Position numbers and translations under genes: made by a program. A DNA stretch of 45,194 nucleotides from Nitrospinaceae bacterium (GTDB taxonomy: Bacteria; Nitrospinota; Nitrospinia; Nitrospinales; VA-1), in contig JAJDBH010000058.1 in NCBI GenBank assembly GCA_029261455.1, forward strand, positions 1 to 45,194, written 5' to 3'. The notes beneath the pieces were generated by a model. That model worked only from the letters and a program-made list of their open reading frames with translations. It did no database searches and was not told the origin of the DNA. Shown here in pieces: positions 1 through 8,189 of the stretch (its first letter is position 1; every line of letters begins with the position of its first letter).

Positions 1-51
1 CCTTGTTCGGTGGAGTAGACAACTCGATCCTTGGAGAGCTTGGCTTTCATC

Positions 52-393
52 TCAGGCTTTCTTAACAAATTCCGACTTTAACATCATTGCTCCGATACCG
101 GTAATCTTGCAGTCGATATTATGGTCGCCGTCCACAAGGCGGTTGATTTTTACCTTGGTACCGACTTTTGCGACAGAAGAGGAGCCTTTTACCTTCAGAT
201 CTTTGATCAGAGTAACCATGTCTCCGTCTTGTAAGTGGGTTCCATAGGCATCCTTCACCACAAGCAAATCCATTTCTGTAGTTGCTTCATCGGGGTTCCA
301 TTCGTGTCCACACTCTGGGCAGACTACAAGGTTGCCATCTTCATAAGTGTATGTAGAGTTGCACTGTGGGCATGGGGGAGGAGTGTCGCTCAT
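52..393 (-). CDS. yjdM: PhnA/YjdM-like zinc-ribbon protein
   Basis: N-terminal CPQC...CPECGHEW zinc ribbon followed by [41 protein letters not shown], typical of PhnA-family proteins. Confidence 0.9.
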   Translation of the reverse strand: MSDTPPPCPQCNSTYTYEDGNLVVCPECGHEWNPDEATTEMDLLVVKDAYGTHLQDGDMVTLIKDLKVKGSSSVAKVGTKVKINRLVDGDHNIDCKITGIGAMMLKSEFVKKA

Positions 394-396
394 TTA

Positions 397-720
397 TCAT
401 TCTCGGAGTTTGATGTTAATAAAAGGCGCGTTTTCAACAACACCAAAAACAAGCGGCATCATTTTACCCACCGAACTCTCAGGGGCTTCAGGGTAATTAG
501 CCAGGTCAATCACTTCACCGATCATTGTGCGACCATGCCGGGTCGAAATATTTACAAGATTCAAACTGCAATCGATCTCATTAAACTTAATTGGGTCTTC
601 GCCAGCACCAACAAACAGATCTGCAATGTCAGACTCGCCAAGTCCTGCGGACCCAAACCATTGACGCACAGTAGCCACAACATTCTCTGGTGATCGCGTT
701 CGGAACAACTGAGAGAACAT
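397..720 (-). pseudogene. Fragment homologous to the resident prophage tail protein (33374..36397), outside the prophage
   Basis: FSQLFRTRSPENVVATVRQWFGSAGLGESDIADLFVGAGEDPIKFNEIDCSLNLVNISTRHGRTMIGEVIDL... closely matches LSRLFRTRPPENVVATIRQWFGSANLDETDIADLFVGAGEDPIKSNEVSCSLNLVNISTRHGRTMIGNVINL in the 1007-aa tail ORF. ATG at 718-720; the tracked start at 771 lies inside the prophage end. Confidence 0.8.
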
Positions 721-739
721 ACCTCTACACCTTTTAATA

Positions 740-744
740 TAATA
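740..744. repeat. Left 5-bp target-site duplication TAATA
   Basis: TAATA immediately before TGTAGAGG; the same 5-mer follows ...GGTTACA at 40734-40738. Confidence 0.75.
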
Positions 745-780
745 TGTAGAGGGGCAGTTGGTTTGCAACATTAAGTAGGG

Positions 781-820
781 GCGGGATATGGCGGGATTAT
801 GCGGGATAAAGTGGGATAGA
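781..820. repeat. Four imperfect 10-bp tandem repeats GCGGGATATG/GCGGGATTAT/GCGGGATAAA/GTGGGATAGA
   Basis: Read directly from sequence; exact 10-bp period. Confidence 0.85.
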
Positions 821-1054
821 ATAAGGGTTTAGGGGCACCCGGAGCGATTTTTTTCGCGTTTTGTGCAATGCTATTAGATTGCGAAAAACTGTGGATAACT
901 GCCCTCCGAGGCGGTTTTAAAGGGGGGTTGAACAGGCTTTAATCGCCGTTTAAACCCTTTTTTTATTGCGCAAGATTCCGGAAGCAGCCCCACAGTGTAA
1001 GCCCAAAAGACCCTGTCCCGGTTTTTGACGCGATAAATCACAGTTTTCGGACAT

Positions 1055-1074
1055 AGGTGCAACGTAGGTGCAGG
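1055..1074 (+). promoter_or_regulatory. Candidate transposase-binding or operator repeat AGGTGCAACGTAGGTGCAGG
   Basis: 19/20 match to 1126-1145; contains TGCAA-N3-AGGTG, also present twice at the right end. Confidence 0.5.
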
Positions 1075-1125
1075 GATGAGATTTTGCACACACCCTTTAA
1101 ATATAAGTGTTTATGGTTTTTTATC

Positions 1126-1145
1126 AGGTGCAACGTATGTGCAGG
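1126..1145 (+). promoter_or_regulatory. Candidate transposase-binding or operator repeat AGGTGCAACGTATGTGCAGG
   Basis: 19/20 match to 1055-1074. Confidence 0.5.
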
Positions 1146-1146
1146 A

Positions 1147-1362
1147 TTAATTGGAGTTACCCAACCAGAACCAAAAAATGAGGGCTGAAGCGGCGAGAGC
1201 GACAGCCATCCAATCCTGAGTGCCGACCTTTTTATTTGGGTGAAAGCTTGAACTGATGGATGGTCGACCCGGAGACATGAGTCCGCAGTGAGGACAGGTT
1301 ACCGCCCGGTCGCTTACTTCTTTATTGCATTCTCGGCATTTTGCAAGAGCCATTAATCTCAC
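1147..1362 (-). CDS. Small zinc-ribbon protein with C-terminal membrane segment
   Basis: CRECNKEVSDRAVTCPHCG zinc-ribbon motif plus hydrophobic WMAVALAASALIFWFWLG. Confidence 0.7.
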   Translation of the reverse strand: MRLMALAKCRECNKEVSDRAVTCPHCGLMSPGRPSISSSFHPNKKVGTQDWMAVALAASALIFWFWLGNSN

Positions 1363-1406
1363 CTAATTTTTGAGGGTAGATGGATCGAAGTCGTTTGCCC
1401 AAACTG

Positions 1407-1769
1407 CTAACGCTTGTTTCTTGAAAACTTACTAAATCCTATCATCTTCGCTTCAAACTCAGAGCAAAACTCAATGTTACCTGGCAAATCCCAATAGCCC
1501 GGATCATGCGGGAAGTAATATGTCTTGATGACAGAATTGCCCTGCCCCGTAATAACACCCTTAATTTTAATTCCGCACTCATCCTCTGTATTGGCTACAT
1601 CGGCAACAAGTTCTTCTTTGCTGGAACTGACAAAATAGAGAGTAGTAGAAAAGACTATAGCGAAAAACGCCAGCGCGGCAGGACGGATAAACCGTTTTAA
1701 ATTTGATCCGGATTGAACAGTTTTTACTATCGAGTCAATAAATGGATTTTTAACAGGTAACTCGATTAA
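1407..1769 (-). CDS. Putative small membrane protein with no canonical start codon
   Basis: Open frame immediately after the repressor stop: LIELPVKNPFIDSIVKTVQSGSNLKRFIRPAALAFFAIVFSTTLYFVSSSKEELVADVANTEDECGIKIKGVITGQGNSVIKTYYFPHDPGYWDLPGNIEFCSEFEAKMIGFSKFSRNKR*. Not in the supplied track. Confidence 0.45.
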   Translation of the reverse strand, partial: LIELPVKNPFIDSIVKTVQSGSNLKRFIRPAALAFFAIVFSTTLYFVSSSKEELVADVANTEDECGIKIKGVITGQGNSVIKTYYFPHDPGYWDLPGNIEFCSEFEAKMIGFSKFSRNKR

Positions 1770-2200
1770 CCGGCCTGCTTTGACGATTTATCTTTTCCTT
1801 GTTGTCCGTAGTCGCGGTAGGCTTCATCGACCACACCCAAAACTTCACGGCGGACTTCCTTCGGAGCGTTTTCCAAAATTTTACCCATCTTGTAATTCCA
1901 GTCCATCTCGCTGCCCTCTATTGAGTTGTCTAAAGTTTCAGAACCCAAAGCATTATATTGCTTGTCCGATTTTGCGTCAAGGTGCATTGGGCCTTCTCCA
2001 GTCACCAGCCAGCCAATTGAAATACTATCGCAATTTGCGAATAAAATATTGTAGTCAAGGCTGCCTCGGGTTCTCCAACCTGAGAGTGTTGTCTGGTTAA
2101 TACCAAGCTTTTCGCAGAGTTCCCTGTCATACCTGAGACCAAGACCCTCCTTTAGCCTGTCGAGAATTATTCCAGATTTTGTGGTATTTTTTGTTGACAT
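1766..2200 (-). CDS. CI-like phage repressor
   Basis: N-terminal CI-type HTH pattern (ILDRLKEGLGLRYDRELCEKLGINQTTLSGWRTRGSLDYNILFANC...WLVTGEGPM), divergent from the early operon. Confidence 0.8.
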   Translation of the reverse strand: MSTKNTTKSGIILDRLKEGLGLRYDRELCEKLGINQTTLSGWRTRGSLDYNILFANCDSISIGWLVTGEGPMHLDAKSDKQYNALGSETLDNSIEGSEMDWNYKMGKILENAPKEVRREVLGVVDEAYRDYGQQGKDKSSKQAG

Positions 2201-2263
2201 TATCGCAAATTGTGGATTAATGTGTTTTTAGCAGGGCAATAAACGTCAATAAACGGCAAAAAA

Positions 2264-2539
2264 ATGAACACAGGAAATCCCGCAGTCAAAGCAATTTACG
2301 AAAGCCCATATTCGCAAACGGAACTCGCCGAAGAGTTCGGGTGCAGCCTGTGGCACTTCAATCGGGTTGTAAATAGACACCGAAAGTCATTGCCCCTTGA
2401 GGAGCGTATTGCGGAAAAAGTTGAGGAAGAGGTTGAGGCGATTTTCCCAGATAGAAAAAAGCGCGGTTCTCGTACCTCCGCGTCAACTGGAAGTCGGGCC
2501 GTAAAGCGTGGCAGCGGACCGGCCCGAACTTCTTGTTAA
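2264..2539 (+). CDS. Small early HTH-type protein (Ner/Cro position)
   Basis: First gene of the early operon; SQTELAEEFGCSLWHFNRVVNRHRK resembles a helix-turn-helix. Confidence 0.5.
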   Translation: MNTGNPAVKAIYESPYSQTELAEEFGCSLWHFNRVVNRHRKSLPLEERIAEKVEEEVEAIFPDRKKRGSRTSASTGSRAVKRGSGPARTSC

Positions 2540-2568
2540 TTAGTATAACCCAATTTTAAGGCGGATTC

Positions 2569-3060
2569 ATGGCAGCTTCAACGTCTAAAACAAAAAGCCC
2601 GGTAGACGAATATTCAGATCTGGATATTTTTAAAAACGCCTCACCTCAACCCGGTTCGTTGAATGTTGATCTCGAATTAAGAATTGCTATCAACGAAGCC
2701 ATCCGCCTTTCAGGGAAAGACCGTAACCAGATCCGCTGTGAATTGTACGAACTCACCAAAACCGATCTCGGTGTTCATGTGTTGAACACATGGACCGCAG
2801 AATCTAAAAGTAAAAATTCAGAAAACGAAGACCAAAACAATAACAAGCGATGGGGAATCCCGGCAGAAATGGTTCCAGCACTTTGCCATGTAACTGGAGA
2901 CACTCGCCCTCTGAAAATTCTACTTAGAGTGATCGGGTTGGAAGTCATGAGCAAAGAGCAACAGGTGGCCTTGTACATCTCGGAGTTAAAGGAAGAAAGA
3001 AAAGAGACCACGCGCAAACTCAAAGCGGCGGAAAAACTCAGCAAAAAGGTGAGGTCGTAA
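2569..3060 (+). CDS. Conserved Mu-like phage early protein
   Basis: ORF directly upstream of and abutting the transposase gene. Confidence 0.6.
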   Translation: MAASTSKTKSPVDEYSDLDIFKNASPQPGSLNVDLELRIAINEAIRLSGKDRNQIRCELYELTKTDLGVHVLNTWTAESKSKNSENEDQNNNKRWGIPAEMVPALCHVTGDTRPLKILLRVIGLEVMSKEQQVALYISELKEERKETTRKLKAAEKLSKKVRS

Positions 3061-5213
3061 TGGAATACATCCCCCTCATGCAGGCCGCGCAAGCTTTGAA
3101 CACTCACCGAACGACCATTGAACGGCGAATCAAGAAAAATATCTATAGCGCACGTGAGGTCGAGTCAAAAAAACAAAAAGGAAAATACTTTACGGAAATC
3201 GCTGTCTCATCTTTGCCGGTGGAAGTTCAGGCGAAATTGTTGGAGAAAAATCAAATCCCCCCAGCCCCCTTCGTGGAAGGGGGAGCAAATAATAGTTCTG
3301 GTACCGGGCGGCTGGTTTCACGATCAGAAGGACTTGTCTCCCCAACAGACCAAGCGGCCTGGTATCAGTCTCTCAACCCCGAACACCTTCACCTCATCCT
3401 CGCTAAGGAGGAAATAGTCAAGACCATCAACAAGGCACTTCTTAATTGCGAAGAAAAAAGCAAAACAGAAACCATCAAGGATCTGGCAACGCATTGCGGT
3501 ATCAGTAAGGACAAATATTACCGCTGGAACAAAGCTTATGAAGCCGAGGGCCTGTATGGATTACGTTGCAAGAGCTACGGTACCACCCGATCCAAACTGA
3601 CAGATCGGCAGACCGACATCATCATAGCGATGATCTACTACAACCCGATGGTCCGATCCGGCCCCGTCTGGAAATACCTGACTCATGTTTATAAGGAAAA
3701 CCCGGTCAGCGGCAGCACTGTCAAACGCTGGATGAGCGCATGGAAGAAATCCGAACACGAGTTGTATAAATATCTGGTTGATCCGGATAAATGGCGCGGC
3801 AGCTATATGCTCAGCTTTGGCGATGCATCGAAAAAGGCAAAACACTTCTGCCATTACTGGGAGATGGATTCAACGCCTGCCGACATGATGCTAGATGATG
3901 GTCGCTGGAACATCATCGGAACCATAGATGTTTATTCGCGAAAAATAAAGATGGTGGTCAGCCCTACCTCGAAAAGCATTGGCGTTGCCGAGTGCATCCG
4001 CGCTGGAATCATCGACTGGGGAATACCGGAAACCATCATCCGTGATAACGGGAAAGATTACGCCAGCAAACATGTCGATCTGATTTGCGAATCATTAAAT
4101 ATAGAAACTCACAACGCCACGCCTTTTTGCCCTTGGGAGAAGCCGCATATTGAACGCGTCTTCCGCACCATGTCTACCAGCTTGTTTGAAAACCTGAAAG
4201 ACTTCATCGGCCATAACGTTGCCGAACGCAAAGCCATCGAGAGCCGGAACTCATTTGCGCATAGGTTTATGAAAAAAGATGCTGTGATCTCCCTTCGCAT
4301 GACATCGCACGATCTACAAAGCGTCATCGACGACTGGGTTGAAAATATTTATCATCATGACATCCACAGAGGGATCAATACCACTCCAGAACTCAAAGCC
4401 GCAGAAAGCAACGTCCCTGCCCGACGTGTTGATGATGAACGGGCTCTCGACATCCTCCTGCTCCCGGCAGGTAACCGCAAGATAGGTAAAAAGGGAATCC
4501 GCTACGAAGGTGGCTGGTATCAGTCTCAAGGGTTTGTTGGGTTTGTGGGTGACACGGTGGAGGTCCGGCGTGAGCACAGCAACGCCGGGAAAATTTATGT
4601 GTTCGACTTGCAAGGAACTTATATCACTACGGCATGGGATTCTGATTTGGATGGCATACCCGCCATCGATTACAGCGCGGCGCGTAAAGAGCAGGCCAGA
4701 GAATTGCGATTGCGCAAGCAGTTGTTGGGCGAGTTGGCGGCAGACGTTCTGCCGAAGGAGCCCATCCGCGAATACATAGCTGCGCGTAAGGATACCAATA
4801 AAGTCAAAGGTATTCCGCGCACAAGACCCGCAGAATTGAAAAGTCTGGAAAACGCCACGGATGCTATTGAGGATTCCTCCGTAGAACAAGGGCGGACCAT
4901 TATCGACTCAAACCAGTACCGCAAGGATAGCATCGGCGAGAAAGTTACAGAGTTAGAACGCCGCACATTCCCCGATCCGCACAAAAACACCACTCCATTA
5001 TTTTCAACAATGTCTGAGCGTTACGAATATTTATGCGATGAGGAACGACCTCTCACAAATAGCGAGGTTGAGTTTATTGAGGAGTTCTATCAGACAGACG
5101 CAGGAAAAAGAATGTTGCGGATGGATGGAAATATTCTAGATCAAAAAGAAAAGGAAGAAGTGCAGTACCCGGCTAAGGTTGCACTCCTTCCTCTTAAAAA
5201 AGCTACCGGCTGA
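3060..5213 (+). CDS. MuA-like DDE transposase
   Basis: N-terminal Mu-type DNA-binding region; DDE pattern in WEMDSTPADMM...ETIIRDNGKDY...WEKPHIERVFRT; large C-terminal Mu transposase domain. Confidence 0.95.
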   Translation: MEYIPLMQAAQALNTHRTTIERRIKKNIYSAREVESKKQKGKYFTEIAVSSLPVEVQAKLLEKNQIPPAPFVEGGANNSSGTGRLVSRSEGLVSPTDQAAWYQSLNPEHLHLILAKEEIVKTINKALLNCEEKSKTETIKDLATHCGISKDKYYRWNKAYEAEGLYGLRCKSYGTTRSKLTDRQTDIIIAMIYYNPMVRSGPVWKYLTHVYKENPVSGSTVKRWMSAWKKSEHELYKYLVDPDKWRGSYMLSFGDASKKAKHFCHYWEMDSTPADMMLDDGRWNIIGTIDVYSRKIKMVVSPTSKSIGVAECIRAGIIDWGIPETIIRDNGKDYASKHVDLICESLNIETHNATPFCPWEKPHIERVFRTMSTSLFENLKDFIGHNVAERKAIESRNSFAHRFMKKDAVISLRMTSHDLQSVIDDWVENIYHHDIHRGINTTPELKAAESNVPARRVDDERALDILLLPAGNRKIGKKGIRYEGGWYQSQGFVGFVGDTVEVRREHSNAGKIYVFDLQGTYITTAWDSDLDGIPAIDYSAARKEQARELRLRKQLLGELAADVLPKEPIREYIAARKDTNKVKGIPRTRPAELKSLENATDAIEDSSVEQGRTIIDSNQYRKDSIGEKVTELERRTFPDPHKNTTPLFSTMSERYEYLCDEERPLTNSEVEFIEEFYQTDAGKRMLRMDGNILDQKEKEEVQYPAKVALLPLKKATG
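3253..3290. repeat. REP-like palindromic repeat inside the MuA gene
   Basis: AAATCCCCCCAGCCCCCTTCGTGGAAGGGGGAGCAAAT; translated in frame as NQIPPAPFVEGGANN. Confidence 0.8.
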
Positions 5214-5244
5214 GCCGGTGTCAACACTACTGGGAGAATAATTC

Positions 5245-5958
5245 ATGTTGGACACAATGGTCAAGACTAAAAATGTTGGTGCAGCGCTTGCAGGGCTGGA
5301 AGTTCTACACCAGCCTGCGCGAGGGCGGTTTGGAAGTATGGCCGCTTATGGTCCCCCAGGAACCGGCAAGACCTTCTTCTTTGAAAAGCTCGGAATGGAG
5401 GAGGATTACGTTTATATCCGATGCAAGTATATCGACACCCCGCGAAACCTTCTGACCCACGTAGTTCGAGAACTCGGAGAGGAGCCGGTCGGAGTGACTG
5501 GCAAACTTTTCAATACTGCCGTAGAGCAACTCATGCAAAAACCCCGGACACTGATATTTGACGAGTCTGATTACATCATCAATAAACGCTTTGTTGAGGT
5601 TGTGCGTGATCTAAACGACATCGCCAATACACCGATCATCATTGTCGGAATGGATAATTTGGAGCGTTCACTGAAGCGTTTTCCACATCTCTACGACCGC
5701 ATGCGAGCAGTGGTCAAGTTCAACACTTTTGATGTTGGGGAAATCAAAAAACTTGGGAAGGAACTTTGCACCTCCAGTCTGGATGAGTCAGCCATTCAGT
5801 TTATCCATAAATCCGGTTCGGGCAAGTTTCGCCTCACCATCGACCTTTTCGATTTGGCGCAACGTCTGGCGAAACAAAACGGGTTGAAGGAAGTCACGCG
5901 AGATCACTTGGAAGCGGCTTATCACAAATCCAAGCAGAAAGAGAGAATGGCGTCGTGA
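5245..5958 (+). CDS. MuB-like AAA ATPase, transposition target protein
   Basis: Walker A GPPGTGKTFFFEKL, Walker B TLIFDESD; directly downstream of MuA. Confidence 0.9.
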   Translation: MLDTMVKTKNVGAALAGLEVLHQPARGRFGSMAAYGPPGTGKTFFFEKLGMEEDYVYIRCKYIDTPRNLLTHVVRELGEEPVGVTGKLFNTAVEQLMQKPRTLIFDESDYIINKRFVEVVRDLNDIANTPIIIVGMDNLERSLKRFPHLYDRMRAVVKFNTFDVGEIKKLGKELCTSSLDESAIQFIHKSGSGKFRLTIDLFDLAQRLAKQNGLKEVTRDHLEAAYHKSKQKERMAS

Positions 5959-6470
5959 GTGGCCTGAATAAAACGCAACAGATCGCGAAGCTGATTTGCA
6001 AAAAGCGAGGCCATAAGGTCAACGTCGAATGGGTGATGAATAAAACTGAATTTGACCACAAGACCACGATCCGTATTTTGCGGAAATTCCAGAAAAAAGA
6101 ATTTCTGAAAATGACGGGAGAAAAAGTCAAGCCCAGCAGGCCGTGGTGCAAAAATCTTCCAAAACGTTTTCCCGTTTGGGAAGTCATCGACCGTAATGGA
6201 ATTTGCAATTTCACCGAATGTCCCGGCAGAAACGGCAAAGGCCAAGTGCGCGACAAGATCTGGAAGGCCATTCGTATAAAACGCATTTTCACACTCAAAG
6301 ACATTCACGAACTAACAGACGTAGCCGAGGATGTTATTGGCGATTATTTGCGAATACTAAAATCAAGCAATCTGGTTCGGCAAACGGGACGCACAGGGCT
6401 CTATAAAAACTGGCAACTGGTGATGGTGACGCCCCCGGTCAAACGCCCAAACCTTAAGGAGGCATCATGA
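5955..6470 (+). CDS. Winged-helix-like early phage protein
   Basis: GTG start overlapping the MuB stop; HTH-like segments. Confidence 0.6.
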   Translation: MSGLNKTQQIAKLICKKRGHKVNVEWVMNKTEFDHKTTIRILRKFQKKEFLKMTGEKVKPSRPWCKNLPKRFPVWEVIDRNGICNFTECPGRNGKGQVRDKIWKAIRIKRIFTLKDIHELTDVAEDVIGDYLRILKSSNLVRQTGRTGLYKNWQLVMVTPPVKRPNLKEAS

Positions 6471-6577
6471 AGATACTGCAACGGGTGGACAGGGCCACTT
6501 GGGATTTGATCTTTGACACTGTTTTTCTGATTGTGGTTTGGCTTTTCTTTTTGTTTGTGGTGCCACCGGGATTTTAA
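6467..6577 (+). CDS. 36-aa single-pass membrane peptide, not in the supplied ORF track
   Basis: MKILQRVDRATWDLIFDTVFLIVVWLFFLFVVPPGF*; RBS TTAAGGAGG upstream; ATGA overlap with the preceding gene. Confidence 0.65.
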   Translation: MKILQRVDRATWDLIFDTVFLIVVWLFFLFVVPPGF

Positions 6578-6601
6578 TTCAACAAAAACGGAGAACAGTA
6601 G

Positions 6602-7081
6602 ATGGGTTTTAAAACAATAAAGGTGACAAGTTTGGATGAAGCGGATGAGTGCCTGTCGTTGATTGTGCAAGCCGCGACCGAGATCAAGCGTATTGAAGCC
6701 GAGCGCGATGAAAAAATAATTAAGGCGAGAAACGAAGTTGCAGAAGACCTTGTTGATTTGCGGCTTGAGATTGAGCAACACGAAATTGCTTTGCAGGATT
6801 TTGGCGATAACAACAAGGAACTTTTTAAGGAACCGCGATCTCACGATTTAACCTTCGGCACCATCGGCTTCCATAAAGGCACCAAACTGGAGACATTGAA
6901 GAAATGGACTTGGAAGAAAGTCCTGGTCAAATTACTCAAGCTGAAAAAGCGTTCTGCGCTCCGGTTTAAACCGGAAGTCAACAAGGAAAAATTGAAGACT
7001 TGGGACGATGAGCAGCTCAAGAAGATAGGCGTGGGAAAAGTTGAAGAAGATCATTTTTCATATTCGCTGAAAGACCAATAA
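6602..7081 (+). CDS. gam: Mu Gam-like host-nuclease inhibitor
   Basis: IKRIEAERDEKIIKARNEVAEDL...LTFGTIGFHKGTKLETLKKWTWKKVLVKL, typical of the Mu Gam family. Confidence 0.9.
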   Translation: MGFKTIKVTSLDEADECLSLIVQAATEIKRIEAERDEKIIKARNEVAEDLVDLRLEIEQHEIALQDFGDNNKELFKEPRSHDLTFGTIGFHKGTKLETLKKWTWKKVLVKLLKLKKRSALRFKPEVNKEKLKTWDDEQLKKIGVGKVEEDHFSYSLKDQ

Positions 7082-7099
7082 ACCCCTAAATGTCAATCA

Positions 7100-7126
7100 C
7101 CCCGACCCTCTTTAAAAAGAGGGGGA
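7100..7126. repeat. REP-like palindromic repeat
   Basis: CCCCGACCCTCTTTAAAAAGAGGGGGA. Confidence 0.6.
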
Positions 7127-7133
7127 AAAAATT

Positions 7134-7820
7134 ATGGCAACTAGAAATCAACTTGCGGTGATTCATATCTGGAAAAAGGAAATGGGCCTGAAGGACGAGG
7201 CCTACCGTGCCGCGCTTGAGGCGCAGTGCAATGGTAAACGGTCTGCGGGCGATCTGAGCACCGAGGAAGCTCGCCAGTTTATCGACTGGATGGGGAAGAA
7301 TGGTTTTCATGCTAAAGCAAAGCCCACCCCTCGCCCAGCCTCTCCCCGTGAGGGGCGAGGTGCAAAATCTGCCCCCCCTCTCAGGGGGCCGAGTGATGGT
7401 GGGGAGACGATCACCGTTGAGCAGCAGGGATGCATTGAAGCCTTCCGCAATTTTATGAAATGGGACGAGAAGCAAATGCAGAAGCACTCAATGAAGATCT
7501 GCAAAGTGTGGTGGCCTCAATCCAGAGCCCACGGCGTAAAGTTGATCGTTAATCTCATTGTCATTAATGCTGATGCGATGCTCCGCAACATCCGTCGACT
7601 GGATAAAAGTCAGCTAACAAATTGGGAAAAAGGATTTCTCTATTTCAACAAGCCCAATGCTCTTGATGAATTTTCAACTTATATAGCCAACAAGAACAGA
7701 CGCGGCCACAGGACCATGCCGGGTTGCTCCATGTTGAAGCTGCTAGAAATTTTGGATAAGAAGCCCACCAGCCCACTCGGTGTGGTGCCAGTTGAACCTG
7801 CAAATGAAAGGGAGGATTAA
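7134..7820 (+). CDS. gemA: GemA-like regulatory protein (Mu gp16)
   Basis: QLAVIHIWKKEMGLKDEAYRAALEAQCNGKRSAGDLSTEEARQFIDWM... Confidence 0.85.
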   Translation: MATRNQLAVIHIWKKEMGLKDEAYRAALEAQCNGKRSAGDLSTEEARQFIDWMGKNGFHAKAKPTPRPASPREGRGAKSAPPLRGPSDGGETITVEQQGCIEAFRNFMKWDEKQMQKHSMKICKVWWPQSRAHGVKLIVNLIVINADAMLRNIRRLDKSQLTNWEKGFLYFNKPNALDEFSTYIANKNRRGHRTMPGCSMLKLLEILDKKPTSPLGVVPVEPANERED

Positions 7821-8029
7821 TGGAGAACTGGTCCCCTGAAAAAGCGATTGCCATTTTGATGGATAACAAGGTGAAAGGTTTTCGTTGCACCTCTTGTGAC
7901 GGCGGCAAGCTGACTCCATATAAATTCAAGTCGTTCATCTGTGTTAGTTGCAAAACCCTTTATAGCTGGAAGGTGGAAACACAAGCCAGCAACCAAGCTG
8001 GATGTACCCCTCCGGGGCACGAAAGCTAG
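7820..8029 (+). CDS. Small zinc-ribbon protein
   Basis: CTSCDGGKL...FICVSCKTLYSW; ATGG overlap with gemA stop. Confidence 0.6.
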   Translation: MENWSPEKAIAILMDNKVKGFRCTSCDGGKLTPYKFKSFICVSCKTLYSWKVETQASNQAGCTPPGHES

Positions 8030-8033
8030 GGTT

Positions 8034-8189
8034 GTGGATACCACGAACAGCGAAAAAATTGCTGTCAAAATTGCCGAGAGTATAAAGTCCCTTGATGAAA
8101 AAGAACTGGAAGCTATGAAGAGGCTAGTAATAGGAATTATCCGGCGCGATGGTCCGGTGTATGCAAATCAAAGGAGAGAGGATGGATGA
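8034..8189 (+). CDS. Small hypothetical early protein
   Basis: GTG start in the frame of ORF 7941..8189; overlaps start of the downstream ATPase. Confidence 0.45.
   Translation: MDTTNSEKIAVKIAESIKSLDEKELEAMKRLVIGIIRRDGPVYANQRREDG

Noticed and set aside
722-752. CCTCTACA...TGTAGAGG palindrome as a terminator for the tail-gene fragment
   Set aside because: Its right arm is the prophage terminus (starts at 745), so the palindrome spans the insertion junction and is likely coincidental.
1506-1700. 64-aa plus-strand ORF
   Set aside because: Opposite strand of the more protein-like 1407-1769 frame.
4314-4889. 191-aa antisense ORF inside MuA
   Set aside because: Antisense shadow of a well-supported gene; no RBS or family resemblance.
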